From: Rhodococcus sp. BP22
GTDB taxonomy: Bacteria; Actinomycetota; Actinomycetes; Mycobacteriales; Mycobacteriaceae
Assembly (NCBI RefSeq): GCF_014281965.1
Contig: NZ_JACFTB010000006.1
Span: 62,001 to 126,000 of the forward strand
Reading direction: 5' to 3'
DNA: 64,000 nt
Under the pieces are notes generated by a model that saw only the letters and a list, made by a program, of their open reading frames with translations, was not told where the DNA came from and did not search any database. The translations under genes were made by a program, and so were the position numbers. Shown piece after piece: positions 17,919 through 27,011 of the stretch. How positions within the stretch are numbered: the stretch's first letter is position 1; every line of letters begins with the position of its first letter.

Positions 17919-17975
17919 ATGGCGTCCCTGATCCAGAAGCTAGCTCTATTCACCAGTAAGGACTACCGCCGATGA
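17919..17975 (+). CDS. 18-residue ORF overlapping the terC start
   Basis: The ORF encodes MASLIQKLALFTSKDYRR. AAGGAG lies 9 bases before its ATG, a better ribosome site than any in front of terC. Its stop overlaps the terC start as ATGA, so ribosomes that finish it can restart on terC. It may be a leader peptide for control of terC or a tiny amphipathic membrane-associated protein. No attenuator hairpin is evident inside it. The 140 bases upstream hold the likely promoter, but I could not fix its elements. Confidence 0.55.
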   Translation: MASLIQKLALFTSKDYRR

Positions 17976-18937
17976 ACGTTCCTCTCTGGGCATGGGCGGC
18001 GTTTGCCGCGGTCGTGCTCACCCTGCTGGCCATCGATTTGCTTGCGCATCGCGGTGCACACGTCATCGGCTTCAAAGAGGCCGCATGGTGGAGTGCATTG
18101 TGGGTCGGCGTCGCACTCGTCTTCGGCGGAGTCGTCTTCGCAACTCTCGGTACGACGGCAGGCGTGGAATACACGACGGCCTGGCTGCTCGAAAAGAGCT
18201 TGTCCGTGGACAACCTCTTCGTATTCGCGTTGATCTTCGGCTACTTCAAGGTTCCGAAGGAATATCAGCACCGCGTTCTGTTCTTCGGCGTCATCGGCGC
18301 ATTGGTCTTCCGCGGCATCTTCCTCGCCGCAGGTGTAGCAATCGTCAGCAAGTTCACGGTCGTATTGTTCGTCTTCGCAGCAATCCTGCTCTACAGCGCG
18401 TGGAAGCTGATGAAGGACGAGGACGATTCGTACGATCCCAGCACTTCACTTGCGGTTCGTCTGTTGCGCAGGGTTATCCCGGTTCGCGACGAGTATTCCG
18501 GCACGAAGTTCTTCGTCAAGGAGGCAGGCAAGCGCATTGCCACTCCGTTGTTGGCCGTCGTGGTTGCCATCGAAGCTGCCGATCTCGTTTTCGCTGTCGA
18601 CAGCGTCCCTGCAGTTCTTGCCGTCAGCGACGATCCGTTCATCATCTACTCGTCGAATGCGTTCGCGATTCTCGGACTGCGCGCGTTGTACTTCCTGCTC
18701 TCCGGCCTGTTGGACAAGTTCCACTACCTGTCCAAGGGCTTGGCGATCATCCTCGGTTTCATCGGGGTCAAATTGATCTTGCAGGCCAGCCACAAGGTCA
18801 TCAGCACCTCGATCCCCGAGATTCCATCGTTGGTCAGCCTCGCAGTCATCATCGCGGTACTGGCAGGCTCGATCATCCTCAGCTTCGTGCGCCCAGCAAA
18901 GGAGGAGCCTTCCGAGCTGGCTTCCGGCGAGAAGTAA
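17972..18937 (+). CDS. TerC-family integral membrane protein
   Basis: 321 residues with about nine membrane segments. The TerC signatures are SVDNLFVFALIFGYF and DLVFAVDSVPAVLAVS, whose acidic residues inside membrane helices are thought to bind metal. Family members (Alx, TerC, MeeF, MeeY) act in tellurite resistance, pH response and manganese export during exoenzyme metalation. The highly charged C-terminus PAKEEPSELASGEK is cytoplasmic-like. Translation is probably coupled to the 18-codon ORF just upstream. An intrinsic terminator follows 12 bases after the stop. Confidence 0.9.
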   Translation: MNVPLWAWAAFAAVVLTLLAIDLLAHRGAHVIGFKEAAWWSALWVGVALVFGGVVFATLGTTAGVEYTTAWLLEKSLSVDNLFVFALIFGYFKVPKEYQHRVLFFGVIGALVFRGIFLAAGVAIVSKFTVVLFVFAAILLYSAWKLMKDEDDSYDPSTSLAVRLLRRVIPVRDEYSGTKFFVKEAGKRIATPLLAVVVAIEAADLVFAVDSVPAVLAVSDDPFIIYSSNAFAILGLRALYFLLSGLLDKFHYLSKGLAIILGFIGVKLILQASHKVISTSIPEIPSLVSLAVIIAVLAGSIILSFVRPAKEEPSELASGEK

Positions 18938-18949
18938 CACGGGCAAGGC

Positions 18950-18993
18950 AAAGGGGGGTAGCCGACCGGTCCGGTCGGCTACCCCCCTTTTTT
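18950..18993 (+). terminator. Intrinsic terminator after terC
   Basis: 20-base arms (18950-18969 and 18971-18990) with a GGGGGGTAGCCGACCGG core, followed by TTTTTT. A textbook rho-independent terminator. Confidence 0.92.
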
Positions 18994-19016
18994 CGGATCC
19001 ACCTTCTCGGAACTGT

Positions 19017-19042
19017 GTTTCACTCCGGTTCGTCCTGGGTAG
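19017..19042 (+). promoter_or_regulatory. SigB/SigF-type promoter before dps
   Basis: GTTT at 19017-19020, a 16-base spacer, and GGGTAG at 19037-19042. This fits the actinobacterial SigF/SigB consensus GTTT-N15-17-GGGTA. The dps ATG at 19052 follows the -10 element by 9 bases, so the transcript would be leaderless or nearly so. Confidence 0.7.
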
Positions 19043-19051
19043 TTGTTCGTC

Positions 19052-19600
19052 ATGACCACATCGAACTCATACACAGTTCCCGGCATGAGCACCGACGAGG
19101 GAGCGCGCGTCGCGGCATTGCTTCAGGATCGACTGAACGCATACAACGATCTTCACCTGACCCTCAAGCACATTCACTGGAATGTCGTGGGCCCCAACTT
19201 CATCTCCGTCCACGAGATGCTCGACCCTCAGGTGGAAACCGTACGCGGATTTGCCGATGACGTCGCCGAGCGCATTGCGACACTGGGGTCCTCGGCAATG
19301 GGTACACCGGGAACCATCGTCGAGCAGCGGTCATGGGACGACTACTCGATCGGGCGCGCCACGGCTATCGAGCACCTCGGCGCACTCGATCTCGTGTACA
19401 CCGGTGTCATCACCGACACGCGCAAGGCAATCGAAGAAATCGGCAAGGTAGATCCAGTCACCGAGGACCTACTGATCGGCCAGAGCGGTCAGCTCGAACT
19501 CTTCCACTGGTTCGTTCGGGCACACTTGGAGAACTCCGGTGGACAGCTTTCCACAAGCGGCGCATCGAGCGAGAAGCAAGCTGCTGCGGACGCGAGCTGA
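19052..19600 (+). CDS. dps: Dps-type DNA-binding ferritin-like protein
   Basis: 182 residues. The ferroxidase residues of Dps are in HLTLKHIHWNVVGPNFISVHEMLD and in the following DDVAERIATLG helix. Dps shells oxidise iron with peroxide and protect DNA in starvation and oxidative stress. The C-terminal tail STSGASSEKQAAADAS is disordered and extends past the usual core. The ATG at 19052 sits 9 bases behind a stress-type -10 element with no Shine-Dalgarno, consistent with leaderless translation. An internal ATG at 19085 (MSTDEGARV) is the alternative start. Confidence 0.9.
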   Translation: MTTSNSYTVPGMSTDEGARVAALLQDRLNAYNDLHLTLKHIHWNVVGPNFISVHEMLDPQVETVRGFADDVAERIATLGSSAMGTPGTIVEQRSWDDYSIGRATAIEHLGALDLVYTGVITDTRKAIEEIGKVDPVTEDLLIGQSGQLELFHWFVRAHLENSGGQLSTSGASSEKQAAADAS

Positions 19601-19627
19601 GAGAATTCATTTCGAAACTTCGATCAT

Positions 19628-19653
19628 GTTTGAGTCGGAATAATCCGGGGTAA
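19628..19653 (+). promoter_or_regulatory. SigB/SigF-type promoter downstream of dps
   Basis: GTTT at 19628-19631, a 16-base spacer, and GGGTAA at 19648-19653. It would transcribe a 5' region of about 275 bases before the DUF6131 gene at 19935. A second GGGTAA at 19855-19860 has only a poor -35 (GTAG) at a 15-base spacing. Confidence 0.6.
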
Positions 19654-19934
19654 CATCAGTTGCCCGACTCTCCACTGAGGAGCGTCGTGTCTTTCGTCCA
19701 GCCAGTGGCGAACCGCTTGCGCGGGCATCTTTCATGTGTCATAACAATGACACCCAGAAGGCTATGTCGTCGTGGGCCCGAGCGGTGTCGGCTGGAATTC
19801 GACTTTGTGAGAAGTTCGAAAGATCTACCGCCACTGTAGATTCAAGAGACATCAGGGTAAGTTCTCAGGTGGTTGGCGATCAACGCAATCATCTGATGCC
19901 GCACGCAGAATCCAATTCGAAAGAAGGAATAACA
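19654..19934 (+). other. Long leader region before the DUF6131 gene
   Basis: This stretch holds a perfect inverted repeat GTGTCAT-AACA-ATGACAC (19736-19753) that could be an operator or an RNA hairpin. It also holds a possible 50-codon ORF (19687-19839, GTG start) with GAGGAG 4 bases upstream. That ORF is arginine- and cysteine-rich, its codon use is unlike the neighbours, and it crosses the inverted repeat, so I doubt it. No other gene is seen. Confidence 0.4.
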
Positions 19935-20090
19935 GTGATCGTCCTGGGAATCATCCTCGCACTCATCGGCTTTTTCACGTCGATCAGCATCCTCACCACG
20001 ATCGGCATCATCCTGATCGTCGTCGGTGCCGTCCTCACCATCCTCGGTGCAACCGGGCGCGCTATCGGCGGACGCAAAACCTGGTATTGA
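19935..20090 (+). CDS. DUF6131 small membrane protein
   Basis: 51 residues, almost entirely two closely spaced hydrophobic segments (MIVLGIILALIGFFTS and IGIILIVVGAVLTILG) and a short basic tail GRAIGGRKTWY. This is the actinobacterial DUF6131 family, of unknown function. The GTG start has AGAAGGA 6-7 bases upstream. It lies next to dps and downstream of stress-type promoter elements, so a role in the general stress response is plausible. Confidence 0.82.
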   Translation: MIVLGIILALIGFFTSISILTTIGIILIVVGAVLTILGATGRAIGGRKTWY

Positions 20091-20116
20091 TCGCCAGGTA
20101 GTGCCCTTGCACTCAG

Positions 20117-20148
20117 ACGAGGCCCCGCGCACCAGCGCGGGGCCTCGT
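20117..20148. terminator. Bidirectional terminator hairpin
   Basis: 14-base perfect arms (ACGAGGCCCCGCGC and its complement, 20117-20130 and 20135-20148) around an ACCA loop. It separates the DUF6131 gene from the convergent citE-like gene. Confidence 0.88.
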
Positions 20149-20177
20149 TGGTTTCCGCAAAGCTCTTCGAGTCCCCG

Positions 20178-20993
20178 TCAGCGAACCAACCCTCCACTAC
20201 GTAGTATCTGCTCGGCCTGTCGCAACACAGGCGCATCGACCATCTGCCCCTCGAAGCGAAATACTCCGCGCTCTTCGGCAGCGGCCGCAACCACCCGGTC
20301 AGCCCAATCGATCTCTGCCTGAGTAGGTGCAAAGGCCTCTCGAATTATCGATAACTGCGACGGATGAATAGCAACCTTCCCGTCGAATCCGACGGCCACG
20401 GCATCCTCCGACTCGGCCGTCAAGGTAGCGATGTCGCCGATATCGAGCACCACCGAATCGAGGGCGAACACACCACGCGCCTTGGCTGCAAGCAATGTCG
20501 TCGACCGAACATGTTGTGCCACATCGCGGTACGTACCGTCAGGGAATCGGCTCGACCTACCGCCCAATGCTGCGATCAGGTCCTCGGCACCCCACATCAC
20601 CCCGATCGAATTACCTGCGCCGAGGCTGTCGAACACAGCGACGGCGCCTTGCGGTGATTCGACGAGTGCAATCACCTCGTACGGCGCGGCCGCATCGATC
20701 TGAGCCGAACTTTCACACTTGGGCAGCATTATTCTGCGATACGACGTCTGGGCGAGTGCTGCCATATCCAGGTCGAAGTCGGCAGTGCCGTGCGCGTTGA
20801 CTCGGACGACGGTGAACTCCGGGTCGAGAGGGGTGGACAGCAACGATTGCCTGGCTTTCGGCTTGTCACCGGCAGCGACAGCGTCCTCCAGATCGAGAAT
20901 TACGACGTCGGCCCTCTGCGCAGCCTTTTCGTAGCGTTCCGGTCGATCCGCCGGACAGAACAACCATCCGGGCCCCGGCGGCACCCACGTCAC
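20178..20993 (-). CDS. citE: CitE-like beta-hydroxyacyl-CoA lyase (Rv2498c type)
   Basis: 271 residues, HpcH/HpaI aldolase fold. Metal and CoA site motifs are WLFCPADRPERYEKA, VILDLEDAV, ALVESPQGA and KVAIHPSQL. The orthologue by position, M. tuberculosis Rv2498c, acts as a lyase on citramalyl-CoA (itaconate breakdown) and (R)-HMG-CoA (leucine breakdown). The gene is last of a five-gene operon with MaoC, acyl-CoA dehydrogenase, AccA1 and AccD1. Its ATG overlaps the MaoC stop by ATGA. The same reaction is expected here from synteny and length. Confidence 0.88.
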   Translation of the reverse strand: MTWVPPGPGWLFCPADRPERYEKAAQRADVVILDLEDAVAAGDKPKARQSLLSTPLDPEFTVVRVNAHGTADFDLDMAALAQTSYRRIMLPKCESSAQIDAAAPYEVIALVESPQGAVAVFDSLGAGNSIGVMWGAEDLIAALGGRSSRFPDGTYRDVAQHVRSTTLLAAKARGVFALDSVVLDIGDIATLTAESEDAVAVGFDGKVAIHPSQLSIIREAFAPTQAEIDWADRVVAAAAEERGVFRFEGQMVDAPVLRQAEQILRSGGLVR

Positions 20994-21478
20994 GACGCGT
21001 CCTCCGCGGGCCGGAGCCGGACGAGAGTCTTGCGGACCGCCGTCGCCACTACGTCGCCGTGTTGGTTGCGCCCGGTGTGAGCGAAGGTGACGATGCCCTC
21101 TCCGGGGCGAGATTTCGATTCGCGCTTATCGACGATGAGCGTCTCCGCATACAGCGTGTCCCCGTGAAACATCGGCTTCGGGAACGTCACCTCCGAAAAA
21201 CCGAGGTTGGCCACGATCGTGCCCTGCGTCAACTGCGCTACCGAGAGGCCGACGACCGTCGAGAGAGTGAACATCGAGTTGACCAGTCGTACGCCGAACG
21301 TTGTGCCCTCACTGAAGGCTGCGTCGAGGTGCAGCGCCTGGGTATTCATCGTCTGCGCGGTGAAGAAGGTGTTGTCGGCCTCGGAGACCGTTCGGCCGGG
21401 CCGGTGTTCGTAGACGGTGCCGAGCTCCATCTCCTCGAACCACAGCCCGCGCTGACGGACACGCTTGTCCGTGGTCAT
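20990..21478 (-). CDS. MaoC-like hydratase (Rv2499c type)
   Basis: 162 residues, single hotdog domain. The NTFFTAQTMNTQALHLD segment carries the hydratase Asp/His-type active site, and MFHGDTLYAETLIVDKRESKSRPG follows. It adds water to an enoyl-CoA. By position it matches Rv2499c, connected to itaconyl-CoA or 3-methylglutaconyl-CoA hydration beside CitE. It overlaps genes on both sides by 4 bases (ATGA), so translation is coupled through the operon. Confidence 0.86.
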   Translation of the reverse strand: MTTDKRVRQRGLWFEEMELGTVYEHRPGRTVSEADNTFFTAQTMNTQALHLDAAFSEGTTFGVRLVNSMFTLSTVVGLSVAQLTQGTIVANLGFSEVTFPKPMFHGDTLYAETLIVDKRESKSRPGEGIVTFAHTGRNQHGDVVATAVRKTLVRLRPAEDAS

Positions 21479-22641
21479 AGACCGAGCCCCCGCGCGATGA
21501 GCATCAACTGCACCTCGGTGGTCCCCTCGCCGATCTCGAGAATTTTACTGTCCCGATAGTGCCGGGCAACGGTGTATTCGTTCATGAACCCGTATCCCCC
21601 GTGAATCTGCGTCGCGTCGCGCGCATTGTCCATGGCTGCTTCGGAGGCGACCAATTTCGCGATCGAGGCCTGCTTCTTGAATGGCTTTCCCGACAACATC
21701 AGCGCGGCCGCGTCGTAGTACGCGGTGCGCGCTGTGTGTGCTCGCACTTCCATCCGGGCAATCTTGAACGCGATGGCCTGATTTCGTCCGATCGGTCCAC
21801 CGAAAGCTTCTCGTTCCTTGGAGTACTTGACGCTTTCGTCCACACACCCTTGCGCAACGCCTACCGCCAGGGCGGCTATGGCGATGCGTCCCTCGTCGAG
21901 AATGTGCAGGAAGTTGGCGTATCCGCGGCCCTGTTGGCCCAACAGATTTTCGTACGGAACCCGGACGTCGGTGAAGGACAACGGATGTGTGTCGGATGCA
22001 TTCCAGCCCACTTTGTCGTACGCCTTCTCCGCCACGAATCCTGGCGTCGACGTCGGAACCAGGATCGATGAAATCTGCTTCCTTCCGGTCAACTCGTCGA
22101 CACCGGTCACTGCGGTGACGGTGACCAGTTCGGTGATGTCGGTACCCGAGTTGGTGATGAACTGTTTGCTGCCGTTGATGATCCATTCGCCGCCGACGAG
22201 TTTCGCGGTGGTCCGTGTCCCCCCTGCGTCGCTGCCTGCCCCGGGTTCGGTCAACCCGAAGGCCGCGAGCGAGCTTCCACTCGTCAATTTGGGCAACCAT
22301 TCCTGCTTCTGCTCGTCGTTACCGAAGCGGTAGACCGGCATCGCGCCGAGGGAGACTCCAGCCTCGAGCGTGATGGCAACACTTTGATCCACCTTCCCCA
22401 GCTCTTCGAGGGCAAGACAGAGCGCAAAGTAGTCGCCACCCATTCCGCCGTATTCCTCCGGGAACGGCAGGCCGAACAAGCCCATCTCGGCCATGCCGGC
22501 AACGACCTCGTACGGGAACGAGTGCTCGGCATCGTGTTTGGCCGATACCGGCGCCACCACCGACGTGGCGAAGTCGGCGACACTCGCGATCAGCTGCTGG
22601 TACTCGTCGGGAAGGTTTCCGGTAGCAAGGTGATCGGTCAT
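21475..22641 (-). CDS. fadE19: Acyl-CoA dehydrogenase, isovaleryl-CoA dehydrogenase-like (FadE19)
   Basis: 388 residues. FAD and substrate blocks are [33 protein letters not shown] and [19 protein letters not shown]. The C-terminus is [21 protein letters not shown]. Between AccA1 and MaoC, the expected substrate is a short branched acyl-CoA (isovaleryl-CoA in leucine breakdown). One point of care: classic isovaleryl-CoA dehydrogenase has alanine at the catalytic position of the C-terminal EGT motif, while glutamate is kept here, so 2-methyl-branched or straight short substrates are also possible. Four-base overlaps on both sides. Confidence 0.87.
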   Translation of the reverse strand: MTDHLATGNLPDEYQQLIASVADFATSVVAPVSAKHDAEHSFPYEVVAGMAEMGLFGLPFPEEYGGMGGDYFALCLALEELGKVDQSVAITLEAGVSLGAMPVYRFGNDEQKQEWLPKLTSGSSLAAFGLTEPGAGSDAGGTRTTAKLVGGEWIINGSKQFITNSGTDITELVTVTAVTGVDELTGRKQISSILVPTSTPGFVAEKAYDKVGWNASDTHPLSFTDVRVPYENLLGQQGRGYANFLHILDEGRIAIAALAVGVAQGCVDESVKYSKEREAFGGPIGRNQAIAFKIARMEVRAHTARTAYYDAAALMLSGKPFKKQASIAKLVASEAAMDNARDATQIHGGYGFMNEYTVARHYRDSKILEIGEGTTEVQLMLIARGLGL

Positions 22642-24653
22642 GACTTTCCTTCTTCCACTTCGGTTCTCGGGGTCACGCGGGCGAGAAGTTGATCGACACG
22701 AACCTGCTCTCCCACTACGACGAGAAGTTCTACCGTTCCACCGATCGGTGTTGTCATTGCGTGTTCCATTTTCATTGCCTCGACAACGACGATCGCCGAG
22801 CCTGCCTCCACGGTGTCACCGCTCGATACACCTACGGCAATGACGGTTCCCGGCATCGGACTGGTCATGTCGGCATCTCCGGAGTGGCTGTCTTCACCAC
22901 GGACACTGGTCTCTTCTACGGATGTGACGGCCCACGTACCGGCCGGTGAGGACACCCAGACAGTCGCGTCGTCGTCGGCAAGTCGAAAGCGCGATCGCAC
23001 GCCTGCGCGCACAATGGCCACGTCACCGTCCTCGATACGAGCGAACGACATCGGTTGCAATTCTTCGTCGTCGACCGCGACCCATGCCTGCGACAAGGTG
23101 CCGCTCACATGCACATGCACGGTCCGCGTTCCCGAAGACAGTCGATAGGTCACTGGCTGGGCTCGACCGCCGATTCGCCAACCGCTCGGGACCGACCATG
23201 GTTGGGCAGGGTCCGATGCCGTCCACAGTGACGACCACAGATGGATGCCGGCTACCGCAAAAATGTCGTCCGGCGCAGGCACTGCCTCGTAGTCCTCCAA
23301 CCTGCGATCGAGCAATCCGGTATCGAGCCTTCCCGCGACGACATCGCTGTCCGCCAACAGAAACCGAAGGAATTCGATATTGGTGACAACGCCCAATGCA
23401 GCGGTGTCGGCAAGCGCGCGATCGAGGGTAGCGAGCGCCGAAGCTCGATCGGGGCCGTGTGCGATCACCTTGGCCAACATCGGATCGTAGTCACTGCCGA
23501 CGACGGACCCGACGGACAGGCCCGAGTCGACGCGAACTGCCGGAGTGGGTGTGGGTTCCCGAAGCGAGAGGACCGTCCCTCCGGTGGGAAGGAATCCTCG
23601 ACCGGGATCCTCGGCGTAGACGCGGGCTTCGATTGCATGACCGGTCAGTGTCACCTCGTCCTGCCGAATCGCAAGCGGTTCACCGCGTGCGATTCGAACC
23701 TGCCATTCGACCAGATCCAGCCCAGTAACCATCTCCGTAACCGGATGCTCGACTTGAAGTCGGGTGTTCATCTCCATGAAGAAGAATTCTTCGGGGCGAT
23801 CCGCCGAGACGATGAACTCCACGGTGCCCGCGCCCGTGTAGTCGACGCTGCGGGCGGTATCGCACGCCGCCTTCCCTATCCGTTCTCGTGTTTCCTCGTC
23901 CAGAAGCGGCGACGGCGCTTCCTCCACGACCTTCTGGTGCCTGCGCTGCAGACTGCATTCGCGCTCACCGAGGTGCACGACGTTTCCGTACTGATCGGCG
24001 AGTATCTGCACTTCGATGTGCCGAGGCCGCAGAACGAACCGTTCGAGGAACAGCGTGTCGTCACCGAACGAGGAGGCCGCTTCGCGTCGTGCACTCGCCA
24101 ACGCACCGGCAAGCGCTCCCGGCTCCTCGACCAGTCGCATGCCCTTGCCGCCTCCGCCTGCCGACGGCTTGACCAGGATCGGATAGCCGATGTCCTGGGC
24201 CGCATCGAGGAGGTCCGCGTCGGAAAGTCCTGGGCGAGCGATACCGGGCACTACCGGGACACCGAACTCCGCCACTGCGTTCTTGGCCGTGATCTTGTCG
24301 CCCATCACCTCGATTGCTGCAACGGGTGGGCCCAGGAATGCCAGTCCGGCAGCCTCGCAGGCTGCAGCGAATTCGGCGTTCTCCGAGAGAAATCCGTAGC
24401 CCGGATGGACGCCCTGTGCTCCGGTGCGGTGCGCGGCTTCGACGACCTTGTCGATTGCGAGGTAGCTCTCACGTGCGGAGGCTGGGCCGAGGCGAACCGC
24501 GGTGTCTGCTTCACGGACATGCCGCGCATCCACGTCGGCGTCACTGAACACCGCAACGGATCGAATACCCATGCGCCGCAACGTTCGAATGACGCGAACC
24601 GCAATCTCGCCGCGATTGGCTACCAGCACTGTGTCGATCTGTCTCGTCATCAC
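22638..24653 (-). CDS. accA1: Acyl-CoA carboxylase alpha subunit (biotin carboxylase and carrier)
   Basis: 671 residues. The biotin carboxylase domain spans about 1-450: [16 protein letters not shown], the ATP loop [32 protein letters not shown] and [16 protein letters not shown] linker follows, and the C-terminal biotinyl domain (about 595-671) has EAMKMEH with the biotin lysine. With AccD1 it forms the 3-methylcrotonyl-CoA carboxylase known for the M. tuberculosis AccA1-AccD1 pair. Start codons at 24653 and 24650 (MMTRQ) are both possible. Only 3 bases separate it from accD1. Confidence 0.93.
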   Translation of the reverse strand: MMTRQIDTVLVANRGEIAVRVIRTLRRMGIRSVAVFSDADVDARHVREADTAVRLGPASARESYLAIDKVVEAAHRTGAQGVHPGYGFLSENAEFAAACEAAGLAFLGPPVAAIEVMGDKITAKNAVAEFGVPVVPGIARPGLSDADLLDAAQDIGYPILVKPSAGGGGKGMRLVEEPGALAGALASARREAASSFGDDTLFLERFVLRPRHIEVQILADQYGNVVHLGERECSLQRRHQKVVEEAPSPLLDEETRERIGKAACDTARSVDYTGAGTVEFIVSADRPEEFFFMEMNTRLQVEHPVTEMVTGLDLVEWQVRIARGEPLAIRQDEVTLTGHAIEARVYAEDPGRGFLPTGGTVLSLREPTPTPAVRVDSGLSVGSVVGSDYDPMLAKVIAHGPDRASALATLDRALADTAALGVVTNIEFLRFLLADSDVVAGRLDTGLLDRRLEDYEAVPAPDDIFAVAGIHLWSSLWTASDPAQPWSVPSGWRIGGRAQPVTYRLSSGTRTVHVHVSGTLSQAWVAVDDEELQPMSFARIEDGDVAIVRAGVRSRFRLADDDATVWVSSPAGTWAVTSVEETSVRGEDSHSGDADMTSPMPGTVIAVGVSSGDTVEAGSAIVVVEAMKMEHAMTTPIGGTVELLVVVGEQVRVDQLLARVTPRTEVEEGKS

Positions 24654-24656
24654 AAC

Positions 24657-26234
24657 TCACATCCGAAAAACGCCGTAGGAGACCGGCCCGAGCGGCGCGT
24701 GAGCGCTCGCCGACAGAGCAAGTCCGAGAACAGTTCTGGTGTCCGCGGGATCGATGATCCCGTCGTCCCACAATCGCGCCGTCGAGTAGTAAGGGTTGCC
24801 CTGCGATTCGTATTGCTCTCGAATCGGCGCTTTGAACGTTTCCTGTTCTTCGCCGGACCATGGCTTGCCGGCCGCATCGAGTTGTTCACTGCGGACCGTG
24901 GACAGTACCGAGGCTGCCTGTTCACCGCCCATGACGGAGATGCGGGCGTTCGGCCACATCCACAGGAAGCGCGGCGAATAGGCGCGGCCACACATCGAAT
25001 AGTTGCCCGCGCCGTAGGAACCGCCGATGACGACGGTGAACTTCGGGACCCGAGCGCACGCGACGGCAGTCACCATTTTGGCGCCATGCTTGGCGATGCC
25101 GCCTGCTTCGTAGTCTCGGCCGACCATGAAGCCGGCGATGTTCTGCAGGAACACGAGTGGAACACTGCGTTTGTCACACAGTTCGATGAAGTGCGCGCCC
25201 TTCATTGCCGATTCTGCGAACAGCACGCCATTGTTGGCGATGATTCCGACCGGATGACCGTGCAGATGCGCGAACCCGGTTACGAGCGTCTTGCCGTACT
25301 CGGACTTGAACTCGTCGAACTCCCCGCCGTCGACGATGCGGATGATGACCTCGCGAACGTCGTACGGAGTGCGCGAGTCGATCGGCACCACGTCGTAGAG
25401 GTCTTGCTGATCGACGGTGGCATCGCGTGCCTGCCTTATCGGCCACTGCGCCGCAGGGATCGGCCCGAGCGTGGCGACGATTCGACGCACTCGGCGCAGC
25501 GCGTCCCGGTCGTCGTCGGCAAGGTAGTCGGTCACCCCGGATACCTTCGAATGCAGGTCACCGCCCCCGAGCTCCTCGGCGGTGACAACCTCACCCGTCG
25601 CTGCCTTGACCAACGGCGGTCCCCCGAGAAAAATCGTGCCCTGGTCTCTGACGATGATCGCTTCGTCGCTCATCGCGGGAACATAGGCGCCGCCTGCCGT
25701 GCACGAGCCCATGACAGCCGCGATCTGCGCAATGCCTGCCGCGCTCATCGTCGCCTGATTGAAGAAGATCCGCCCGAAGTGCTCGCGGTCGGGAAACACC
25801 TCATCCTGCCGCGGAAGGAATGCACCGCCTGAATCGACGAGGTAGATGCAGGGCAGTCGATTCTGCGCTGCGATTTCCTGTGCGCGCAGGTGCTTCTTCA
25901 CCGTGAGCGGATAGTACGTGCCGCCCTTGACGGTCGCATCGTTGGCGACGATGACGCATTCACGGCCGGACACTCTGCCGATTCCCGCGATCATTCCGGC
26001 GCCGGGGCACTCGTCGTCGTAGATTCCATCGGCTGCCAGCGCGGCGATCTCGAGAAAGGGACTGCCGGGATCGAGCAACTCGTTCACACGATCACGCGGT
26101 AGTAGCTTGCCTCTTGATATGTGTCGTTCGCGGGACTTCACGCTGCCTCCGAGTGCAGCACGGTCCAGCTTGTCGCCCAGTTCTTGAACAAGCCTCTGGT
26201 GTTCGAGCCTATTGGCTTCGATATCGATCGCCAT
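24657..26234 (-). CDS. accD1: Acyl-CoA carboxylase beta subunit (3-methylcrotonyl-CoA carboxylase type)
   Basis: 525 residues, with the two crotonase-like halves of a carboxyltransferase. Visible blocks are [44 protein letters not shown] and [20 protein letters not shown]. The insertion pattern and the SGGAFLP and [11 protein letters not shown] motifs are of methylcrotonyl-CoA carboxylase beta subunits, not propionyl-CoA carboxylase. It carboxylates 3-methylcrotonyl-CoA with AccA1. First gene of the operon, divergent from the TetR gene at 26345. Confidence 0.93.
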   Translation of the reverse strand: MAIDIEANRLEHQRLVQELGDKLDRAALGGSVKSRERHISRGKLLPRDRVNELLDPGSPFLEIAALAADGIYDDECPGAGMIAGIGRVSGRECVIVANDATVKGGTYYPLTVKKHLRAQEIAAQNRLPCIYLVDSGGAFLPRQDEVFPDREHFGRIFFNQATMSAAGIAQIAAVMGSCTAGGAYVPAMSDEAIIVRDQGTIFLGGPPLVKAATGEVVTAEELGGGDLHSKVSGVTDYLADDDRDALRRVRRIVATLGPIPAAQWPIRQARDATVDQQDLYDVVPIDSRTPYDVREVIIRIVDGGEFDEFKSEYGKTLVTGFAHLHGHPVGIIANNGVLFAESAMKGAHFIELCDKRSVPLVFLQNIAGFMVGRDYEAGGIAKHGAKMVTAVACARVPKFTVVIGGSYGAGNYSMCGRAYSPRFLWMWPNARISVMGGEQAASVLSTVRSEQLDAAGKPWSGEEQETFKAPIREQYESQGNPYYSTARLWDDGIIDPADTRTVLGLALSASAHAPLGPVSYGVFRM

Positions 26235-26261
26235 AGTGGTGCCACTCCCTGACCGAACTTG

Positions 26262-26306
26262 GGTTAATCATCACTAACCGAATTTAATAGTAAACTCCAA
26301 TTAACC
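26262..26306. promoter_or_regulatory. Candidate TetR operator in the accD1-tetR divergent region
   Basis: An AT-rich stretch in the 110 bases between accD1 and tetR. It contains a partial palindrome GGTTAATCATCACTAACC (26262-26279), whose outer GGTTA/TAACC arms match, and an inverted copy ATTAACC at 26300-26306. The placement between a regulator and the operon it is likely to control makes an operator probable. Exact binding boundaries are inferred. Confidence 0.5.
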
Positions 26307-26344
26307 GAGTTGTCCAGTCTCCAACCGAAGGCGGGGATTTCACC

Positions 26345-26950
26345 ATGAGCACAGTGTCGCCGCCTGCCGAGTCGAAACCGACAATCCGCGAGCAGCGTAA
26401 GGCCGCGCGACGCATCGAGCTCCTCGATGCAGCTGCCGAACTGTTCGCCGAGCGCGGCTACGCAGCGGTACGGCTCGAGGATCTCGGCGCCGCAGTCGGC
26501 ATCAGTGGACCTGCGGTGTATCGCCACTTCCCCAACAAGGAAGCAGTCCTAGTCGAGCTACTGGTGGACATTTCCGACTACCTACTGGCCGGTGGCCGAC
26601 GGGTCGTGCGGAACGCCGCGGACGCATCCGGCACGATCTCCGAGCTGGTCGACTTCCACCTCGACTTCGCGCTGAGTAAGCCGGCGCTGATCCGAATTCA
26701 AGACCGCGATCTGGCGAATCTGCCGACGTCCGCACGACGCGATGTCCGGCGCAAGCAGCGCGAGTACGTCGAAGCCTGGGTCCTCGCACTGCGCGGATCC
26801 GACCCGGAACTGCACGAAGACGATGCCCGCACCAAAGCGCACGCCGTGTTCGGTCTGTTGAATTCGACCCCGCACAGCATCGGCCGAAGCATGTCTCGCA
26901 GGTCGCGTGAAGTGCTCAGAGAGATGGCGAACGCCGCGCTCGGGGCATAG
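26345..26950 (+). CDS. TetR-family regulator of the leucine catabolism operon
   Basis: 201 residues. The helix-turn-helix is at about 24-70 (RIELLDAAAELFAERGYAAVR, then AAVGISGPAVYRHFPNKEAVL). The C-terminal ligand domain contains HLDFALSKPALIRIQDRDLANLP, typical of acyl-CoA-related TetR proteins. It is divergent from accD1, the position of Rv2506 in M. tuberculosis, and likely represses the operon until an acyl-CoA ligand appears. Ends 61 bases before pobA. Confidence 0.87.
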   Translation: MSTVSPPAESKPTIREQRKAARRIELLDAAAELFAERGYAAVRLEDLGAAVGISGPAVYRHFPNKEAVLVELLVDISDYLLAGGRRVVRNAADASGTISELVDFHLDFALSKPALIRIQDRDLANLPTSARRDVRRKQREYVEAWVLALRGSDPELHEDDARTKAHAVFGLLNSTPHSIGRSMSRRSREVLREMANAALGA

Positions 26951-27011
26951 TGCTTCCGCGACAATCCGAGGGCCGGCCGCATCATTGTGCAACGAGTGTG
27001 AGAATGAAATC

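Noticed and set aside
17992..19260. A 422-codon plus-strand frame within terC and beyond
   Set aside because: It runs through the terC terminator into dps in another frame, and its translation is arginine-rich without domains.
19687..19839. A 50-codon ORF with GAGGAG in the leader before the DUF6131 gene
   Set aside because: Arg- and Cys-rich translation with codon use unlike the neighbours, and it spans an inverted repeat. Kept only as a note in the leader feature.
23241..25832. An 863-codon open frame on the plus strand opposite accA1 and accD1
   Set aside because: It is the mirror of two certain genes with strong motifs on the other strand. GC-rich codon use commonly leaves such antisense frames open. 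Its translation is rich in Arg, His and Gly and shows no domain.
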